A DNA stretch of 64,000 bases from Fibrobacter succinogenes (lineage in GTDB: Bacteria > Fibrobacterota > Fibrobacteria > Fibrobacterales > Fibrobacteraceae): assembly GCA_902800345.1 (NCBI GenBank), contig CADCDO010000020.1:26233-90232 (forward strand). Direction: 5' to 3'. This document shows positions 59,521-64,000 of this stretch, in pieces. A model generated the notes under the pieces. That model was not told where the DNA came from, searched no databases, and saw nothing but the letters and a program-made list of their open reading frames with translations. The position numbers were made by a program, and so were the translations under genes. Positions within the stretch are counted from its first letter, which is position 1; each line of letters begins with the position of its first letter.

Positions 59521-59556
59521 GAAAACCGGACGCGCAAGCGCCCGGTTTTCTTTTTA
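59521..59556 (+). terminator. Terminator of rplU-rpmA
   Basis: GAAAACCGG(a)CGCGC pairs with GCGCCCGGTTTTC around a short loop, then TTTTT. Confidence 0.85.
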
Positions 59557-59563
59557 TGACATA

Positions 59564-59619
59564 GCACCACCAACTGAACTCCACCAACTAAATTCTAAGC
59601 TCTAAGCTCTAAGTTCTAC
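59564..59619. repeat. Heptad array, eight units
   Basis: GCACCAC CAACTGA, ACTCCAC CAACTAA, ATTCTAA GCTCTAA, GCTCTAA GTTCTAC in uninterrupted 7-base register between the rpmA terminator and the next gene. Confidence 0.75.
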
Positions 59620-59662
59620 CATTTCTATCTTTCGTTTTTGCTAAATTAATAGCGTGAATTCT

Positions 59663-62038
59663 ATGCGCTTTTTAAAATTTTATCTCATCTCTCTCTTTTC
59701 TGTGTTCCTGTTCGCCTGTTCTGACGATGACGACGGAACCGAATTCATGTTTGACAGGGAAATTTCCGAATATTCTGTCTTGAAAGGGTGCGGTTCTAAC
59801 GTTCCCGATGGGACGCCTTGTTTCAAGATTCGTTATCATTACCCGATGCGTACGGACGACTATTCCGGTTTGTGTGTCTGGCTTGGTACAGAAGTCATCG
59901 ATGATACGTCGAAATCGGTGGGCGACAAGCAGATTAATTATGCGCACGACTCGAAAAATAAAGATGCGTTTTTTCATGAATACAAGAAAACGAGTCGCGA
60001 CTACGATACGATAGACCTCACGGACAAAATTGCTGAATTTGAGAAAGAGGGTGTCACCAGTCTTCAAGTGGCAATGTTTTCAGAATATTCCGATGGTGGC
60101 GAGCCGGGCGCCGTGCAGCGTGTGTTCCTGCATTTCATGGATGACGAACCGCCTGCTATCGTGGAACCGCTGAAAGATTCCGTCTGGTCCACGGGAGCGA
60201 TGTTTGAATGGTTCCGTCCGACGGACAGGATTGATTACCATTCGCAAGAAATCGTAACGGGCAAAATCATGGGCTATAATATCCGTCTTTGGGCCGAGGA
60301 TTCAAGCGAGGATATCCGCAATCTCAAGGTTACCGTTATTACTCCAGATGGAGTCGATAACAAGGGGAGCAAGTATTACAAGCGCCATGCCCGCATCCGT
60401 CGCAACAACGATAATAAGTCCGCTCGCATAGATGACGTCTCTCATGGCGATAAGGACAAAAATTTTCTTCATCTAGTCGTTTTGGACGGCAGTGGTTATG
60501 ACTCCGAGAATATCAATAACAATCGATTCCGTTTGTACATTGAAGGTCTCCGTACGCAATCCAATACGCGCAAGTTTGCATATACGGTTGCAATTTCTTC
60601 ATGGGATGTTGCTGGAAACAGCAGCGGGTCCGAGTCCGATAAAAACATTCCGTTCGATGCGTGCAAGTACGTTGTAACGACGGATTCCATTGCTCCTTTA
60701 ATGCCGAAGAAGATTTATACGGAACAGGATTCGCTCTTCCCCGGGTTTGCAAAGCTCGATAGTAATAATAGGGTTTCCATATTCTGGAGCCGTAGCGTGG
60801 ATCCGCTCAAGTTCGATCACGGAATCGAGGTCGGCCAAGAACTAGATATTCCGCGTGGCTGCAATGAAGGGTCCTGCTACAACTTCGTGTCGAAGTATAT
60901 CCTTGAGTATTACAATCGGTATGACAAATCGTGGCATGAATATTCCTACGCCGGTGGTGCTGATCGCTACGAGGACCTCTATGGAAGGGATGGTGATGGT
61001 AATTTCAAGATCAAAGTTGACGGCTCTTTCGTGACGGATACCATCCGCTGGGTCGCTCCCGGTGATACGCTTGTATTGCGCATCCGTTCGGTTGACGATT
61101 CCAAGTATTATTCCGTGGCGCTTATAGATTCCGTATTTGTTTCGCCGGGTGCACTTGCGGATAGTCTCAAATGTCCGAATGGTTTTGTCGCCGTATCGAC
61201 GTCGGATACGACTTCGTTCTGCATGGAACGGTTCGAGCATCGAGACGCGAACGGAAAGTTCATGATAAACGTTCTGCACTCCGAGGCACAGGCCGCCTGC
61301 GAAGCCGTTTCTGCCGATGGGTTCGAGGTTTCGCTGTGCCGTGAACGCGATTGGGAACTGGTTTGCCTTTCGGGTGGATCACTCCCGTATGGCGTGATTG
61401 AAGACGTCAATTCGGTTGCTTCTGAGTATTTGTTCAAGTACTGCAACGTGAGTACGAATGACTCCACGATTGCTGCCGATATCGCAAAGCGTGATTCGCG
61501 TTGCATGAATCCGATGGGCGTGAGGGATTTGCCTGGGCAGTACCAGGAGTGGGTGAGAGGCCGTTCCGATGATACGGTTGCCGTGTTGAAAGGCTCCAGC
61601 TACAAGGTCTACGAAGGTCTTGATCAGGAATCGATTGCTTATTGCACAAACCGTGCTTTCCCGTTTTATACGCGTCCGGGTTATACGCAGGATACTGTAT
61701 ATCTCTATCGTGAAGGCACTAAGGTCGATACCGTTTATACTGCCGATACGACAAGAACTTTGTACGAAAAGCTGACAAAGAAGGACTTTAAGGATACGCT
61801 CCAGTTCTACGATGTAAAGGACGCCTCGGGTAAAGTTATCGGTACGGATTTTTCGCTTTATTCGGAATACAAGAAAGGCGGCAAGGCCTGGCTTGATTCT
61901 ATTGCGAATGGACTTACGTACAAACCGACGAGCAAGAAGGCTGTGTTCCTTACGGGTGAAAAACTTTATTACCGTCAGGCTGCGACATTCTACAAGTCAC
62001 CGACCATCGGATTCCGTTGCTGCGCGTACAAGAAATAA
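59663..62038 (+). CDS. Large lipoprotein with C-terminal SUMF1-like domain
   Basis: 791 residues. ATG at 59663 (GTG at 59654 possible). Signal peptide with lipobox LFAC followed by SDDDDGTEF. The N-terminal 500 residues are beta-rich, with Ig- or carbohydrate-binding-like stretches (GLCVWLGTEVIDDTS, FRLYIEGLRTQSNTRKFAY) and Pro/Asp linkers. The last 290 contain a SUMF1-like domain: TSFCMERFEHRDANG, CEAVSADGFEVSLCRERDWE, DLPGQYQEWVRGRSDDT and the ending TIGFRCCAYKK. The ending resembles that of the 36980-38200 product (VGFRCCK). No catalytic claim can be made. Probably surface-exposed. Confidence 0.8.
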   Translation: MRFLKFYLISLFSVFLFACSDDDDGTEFMFDREISEYSVLKGCGSNVPDGTPCFKIRYHYPMRTDDYSGLCVWLGTEVIDDTSKSVGDKQINYAHDSKNKDAFFHEYKKTSRDYDTIDLTDKIAEFEKEGVTSLQVAMFSEYSDGGEPGAVQRVFLHFMDDEPPAIVEPLKDSVWSTGAMFEWFRPTDRIDYHSQEIVTGKIMGYNIRLWAEDSSEDIRNLKVTVITPDGVDNKGSKYYKRHARIRRNNDNKSARIDDVSHGDKDKNFLHLVVLDGSGYDSENINNNRFRLYIEGLRTQSNTRKFAYTVAISSWDVAGNSSGSESDKNIPFDACKYVVTTDSIAPLMPKKIYTEQDSLFPGFAKLDSNNRVSIFWSRSVDPLKFDHGIEVGQELDIPRGCNEGSCYNFVSKYILEYYNRYDKSWHEYSYAGGADRYEDLYGRDGDGNFKIKVDGSFVTDTIRWVAPGDTLVLRIRSVDDSKYYSVALIDSVFVSPGALADSLKCPNGFVAVSTSDTTSFCMERFEHRDANGKFMINVLHSEAQAACEAVSADGFEVSLCRERDWELVCLSGGSLPYGVIEDVNSVASEYLFKYCNVSTNDSTIAADIAKRDSRCMNPMGVRDLPGQYQEWVRGRSDDTVAVLKGSSYKVYEGLDQESIAYCTNRAFPFYTRPGYTQDTVYLYREGTKVDTVYTADTTRTLYEKLTKKDFKDTLQFYDVKDASGKVIGTDFSLYSEYKKGGKAWLDSIANGLTYKPTSKKAVFLTGEKLYYRQAATFYKSPTIGFRCCAYKK

Positions 62039-62042
62039 GTAA

Positions 62043-62070
62043 TTAGAGCTTAGAACTTAGAGCTTAGATC
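62043..62070. repeat. Heptad array, four units
   Basis: TTAGAGC TTAGAAC TTAGAGC TTAGATC starts four bases after the stop codon of the preceding lipoprotein gene. Confidence 0.65.
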
Positions 62071-62100
62071 ATTGCTTTATTTCTAAGTTCTAGGAGCGAA

Positions 62101-62166
62101 GCGGCTACAGACTAGAGACGAAAGTGGTTGTTTACTGTCATTCCGGCTTTATGCCGGAAATCCCCT
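62101..62166. repeat. Dispersed repeat modules before the IMPase gene
   Basis: CTACAGACTAGAGACGAAAG (compare 29074-29093) followed by the palindromic GTCATTCCGGCTTTATGCCGGAAATC at 62138-62163. They lie just upstream of the start chosen for the next gene. Confidence 0.6.
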
Positions 62167-62174
62167 TTAAAAAA

Positions 62175-62969
62175 ATGATAGAAATGAATACAGAAGACTT
62201 TTTGAATGTTGCAAAAGACCTTGCACGCAAGGCGGGTGAACTTTGTCTTGAACTTCAAAAAAATCTTGGCGATGTCCGTTACAAGTCTGTAAAGGATGTC
62301 GTGACCATCGCCGATGTCAATAGCGAAAAACTGATTGTCGAAGGTTTGCGGCAAGCATTTCCGACGCACTCTATCCGCACTGAAGAGGCGGGAATTATTG
62401 AAGGCTCAGATCCGCGCTACCGTTGGATTATCGATCCGGTCGATGGTACGGTGAATTTTAGCCGTGGCATTCCGCTGTGGGGAATATCCATCGCGCTCCA
62501 TTTTGAAGGCAAACCGCTTGTTGCTGTTGTTAATTTACCCAAACTCGGCGAACTTTACACAGCCGCGAAAGGCATGGGTGCTTTTATGAATGACAAACAA
62601 ATTTATGTAAGCCCAGAATCTAACCCAACGCATGCGATTGTCTCGAATGGTGATTTTAACGTGGGCGAGGCTGCGAAAATCAATGCGCAAAACTCTCGCA
62701 ATTTCGCTCGCGAAGCCGAAACGTTCGAACGTGTGAAATGCTTGGGTTCTGCGGTAATCGAGGGCTGCTTTACGGCGTGTGGGCGCATCGATTGCTTCGT
62801 GATGACCATGAGTTACCCGTGGGACATCGCGGCTATAGCGCTCCTTGTCGAAGAAGCGGGCGGCAAATCCACGCATATCGACGGAACGCCCATGCAGTTC
62901 GTCGATGGTGAGCAGGTCATCTTCAGCAATGGCTTGTTGCACGATACGCTTGTGAAAACGCTGGCGTAA
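62175..62969 (+). CDS. suhB: Inositol-1-monophosphatase family protein
   Basis: 264 residues from the ATG at 62175 (62184 is also possible); the open frame further upstream is repeat sequence. Li-sensitive phosphatase motifs: SVKDVVTIADVNSEKLIVEG, the Glu pair SIRTEEAGIIEG, WIIDPVDGTVNFSRGIPLWG (metal binding) and YPWDIAAIALLVEEAGG near the end. Family members hydrolyse inositol phosphate or related sugar phosphates; SuhB also assists rRNA transcription in E. coli. Which role applies here is unknown. Confidence 0.92.
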   Translation: MIEMNTEDFLNVAKDLARKAGELCLELQKNLGDVRYKSVKDVVTIADVNSEKLIVEGLRQAFPTHSIRTEEAGIIEGSDPRYRWIIDPVDGTVNFSRGIPLWGISIALHFEGKPLVAVVNLPKLGELYTAAKGMGAFMNDKQIYVSPESNPTHAIVSNGDFNVGEAAKINAQNSRNFAREAETFERVKCLGSAVIEGCFTACGRIDCFVMTMSYPWDIAAIALLVEEAGGKSTHIDGTPMQFVDGEQVIFSNGLLHDTLVKTLA

Positions 62970-63026
62970 CTCACGCATTCCCGTAAAGCTTTTTTCGTGT
63001 TTGAGGGGGTGAAAATGCGAAAATGT

Positions 63027-63241
63027 GCTACCAAATCGAAAAAAAAGGACGATCTGGTATCAAAAATTTTAAACAAATTAACAAAAACGGGATGAAATTC
63101 GAGCCTGTTTGCTGTGCATGTGATACCAAAATTGAAAAAAATGCTGATTTGGTAACACAATATACCGTGTTTTACTCAAAATGAATATGGACAAAGTAGA
63201 AAAAATGCTACCAAAATCGAAAAAAATTGAAAAATGGTATC
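63027..63241. repeat. Three A-tract modules flanked by TACCA/TGGTA
   Basis: Copies begin at 63027 (GCTACCAAATCGAAAAAAAA), 63121 (TGATACCAAAATTGAAAAAA) and 63207 (GCTACCAAAATCGAAAAAAA), and end with TGGTATCA or TGGTAACA after about 10-12 more bases. Spacings are 94 and 86 bases. They fill the gene-free stretch 62970-63275. Confidence 0.7.
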
Positions 63242-63279
63242 ATAAAATGGCCAAAACAACACTTTGATCATACGAAAAA

Positions 63280-63312
63280 TCCCGATTCATGCGACGGAAC
63301 CGGGACTTTTTC
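63280..63312. terminator. Terminator, probably bidirectional
   Basis: TCCCGaTTC and GAAcCGGGA pair (63280-63305) with T on the right and A on the left. It can serve both the suhB-type gene and the minus-strand carboxyltransferase gene. Confidence 0.65.
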
Positions 63313-63401
63313 ATTTCTGACAGCTTTTAGCATTGGCCAATGACTATTGACGATTCTCTCGTCTCTAGCCTTTGGATTATCGCTTCGCTCTAATCCAAAA
63401 T

Positions 63402-63468
63402 GCTGGGCTCGGTCATGAGAATCTGCAAGCAGTTCTCGCGACGCTCGCCTTACGCATTTGTCGTCTAA
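63402..63468. repeat. Dispersed repeat, copy 2
   Basis: Begins GCTGGGCTCGGTCATGAG and ends CGCATTTGTCGTCTAA three bases before the stop of the gene at 63472. Same layout as 16623-16687. Confidence 0.7.
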
Positions 63469-63471
63469 AGA

Positions 63472-64000
63472 TTACAGCGGAATATTTCCGTGCTTCTTCC
63501 AGAGAATCGCCTTCTTCTTGTTCTTCAAGTTTTCGAATGCGGAAACAAGGCGGTCACGGACGCTCTTCGGTTCGATGACTTCATCGATGAATCCGTTGCC
63601 GGCGGCGATGTACGGGTTCAAGTACTTTTCTTCGTACTGGGCGATGTACTGTTCCCTGAGCTTTGCCGGTTCTGCGGAAGCGGCGATTTCCTTTCTACGG
63701 AGAATGTCGACTGCGCCTTCGGCACCCATCACGGCAATCTGAGCAATCGGGAGGGCGAACACGCAGTCTGCACCGAGGTTCTTGCTGTTCATGGCGATGT
63801 ATGCGCCACCGTAAGCCTTGCGGAGAATCAGTGTCACGCGCGGCACGGTTGCTTCGGCGTAAGCGAACAAGAGCTTTGCACCGTGGCGGATAATGCCGTT
63901 ATGTTCCTGCTTCGTGCCCGGCATGTAACCCGGAACGTCTTCGAGCGTAAGGATAGGAATGTTGAAGCTGTCGCAGAAGCGGACAAAGCGTGCTGCCTTG
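63472..64000 (-). CDS. Biotin-dependent acyl-CoA carboxyltransferase subunit, partial
   Basis: C-terminal 175 residues; the start lies beyond the window. Matches propionyl-CoA carboxylase beta / methylmalonyl-CoA decarboxylase alpha: FNIPILTLEDVPGYMPGTKQ, NGIIRHGAKLLFAYAEATVP, VTLILRKAYGGAYIAMNSK, then FALPIAQIAVMGAEGAVDIL and NPYIAAGNGFIDEVIEP. The enzyme moves carboxyl groups between carboxybiotin and acyl-CoA. In a succinate-forming fermenter either direction is plausible. The rest of the complex is not visible. Confidence 0.93.
   Translation of the reverse strand, partial: KAARFVRFCDSFNIPILTLEDVPGYMPGTKQEHNGIIRHGAKLLFAYAEATVPRVTLILRKAYGGAYIAMNSKNLGADCVFALPIAQIAVMGAEGAVDILRRKEIAASAEPAKLREQYIAQYEEKYLNPYIAAGNGFIDEVIEPKSVRDRLVSAFENLKNKKKAILWKKHGNIPL

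Overview
The window looks like a chromosome segment of a Fibrobacter species (phylum Fibrobacterota, FCB superphylum). The evidence is lineage-typical content: eight copies of the FISUMP domain (Fibrobacter succinogenes major paralogous domain, TIGR02145) in six genes, a fibro-slime domain protein (TIGR02148), a TIGR02147 regulator-like protein, and many lipoproteins with poly-Ser linkers. No rRNA, tRNA, CRISPR array or intact insertion sequence was found.

Layout. 1-4470: repeats and stacked terminators, two FISUMP lipoproteins, a C_GCAxxG_C_C redox-type protein and a small membrane protein. 4592-7327: fibro-slime secreted protein. 7445-11110 (minus): yajC-def-spoIID-like-MiaB-like operon. 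11491-15524 (minus): rpsP-rimM-trmD-rplS followed by two cNMP-binding-domain proteins. 15774-18222 (minus): TIGR02147 protein with two lipoproteins. 18507-20534 (minus): a 675-residue EF-Tu-like protein with a second, degenerate EF-Tu half fused at its C-terminus. 20791-22158: ffh. 22189-25128: two FISUMP lipoproteins. 25231-26633: a broken aminotransferase, a junction element and a phage-type amidase. 26755-30237: a NamZ-like muramidase and Yej-type ABC transporter genes. 30426-36914: a zinc-ribbon FISUMP protein, a sirtuin, an M20 peptidase, a PyrD-like protein, an outer-membrane protein, a PDZ-thioredoxin protein and a lipoprotein. 36980-43388 (minus): tilS-ftsH-folP-cdaA-SUMF1-like operon. 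43399-46493: accessory lipoproteins, one interrupted by an in-frame stop. 46985-50439: PH/TM2/OB protein, NERD nuclease-like protein and AAA ATPase. 50500-56432 (minus): hisI, a lipoprotein, proA and a GH2 enzyme. 56619-62969: a two-domain FISUMP lipoprotein, rplU-rpmA, a large SUMF1-like lipoprotein and an inositol-monophosphatase-family gene. The window ends inside a biotin-dependent carboxyltransferase gene.

The most unusual signals lie outside ordinary annotation. (1) The EF-Tu-pseudoEF-Tu fusion. (2) Short arrays with a strict 7-base period (TTAGGGR, TAACCAC, CTAAGCT, TATGGGG and similar) at ten or more loci. They abut or enter the 3' ends of genes, and they also occur inside tilS. (3) Dispersed repeat modules inserted in frame into essential genes; the clearest case is tilS, with three [12 protein letters not shown] inserts from an element that is stop-free in all six frames. 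(4) A G10 tract in the promoter region of a lipoprotein gene. (5) Bacteroidetes-type promoters (TTTG-N19-TAnnTTTG), some so close to the ATG that leaderless transcripts are likely.

All assignments rest on reading the sequence and motif recall. No database search was run.
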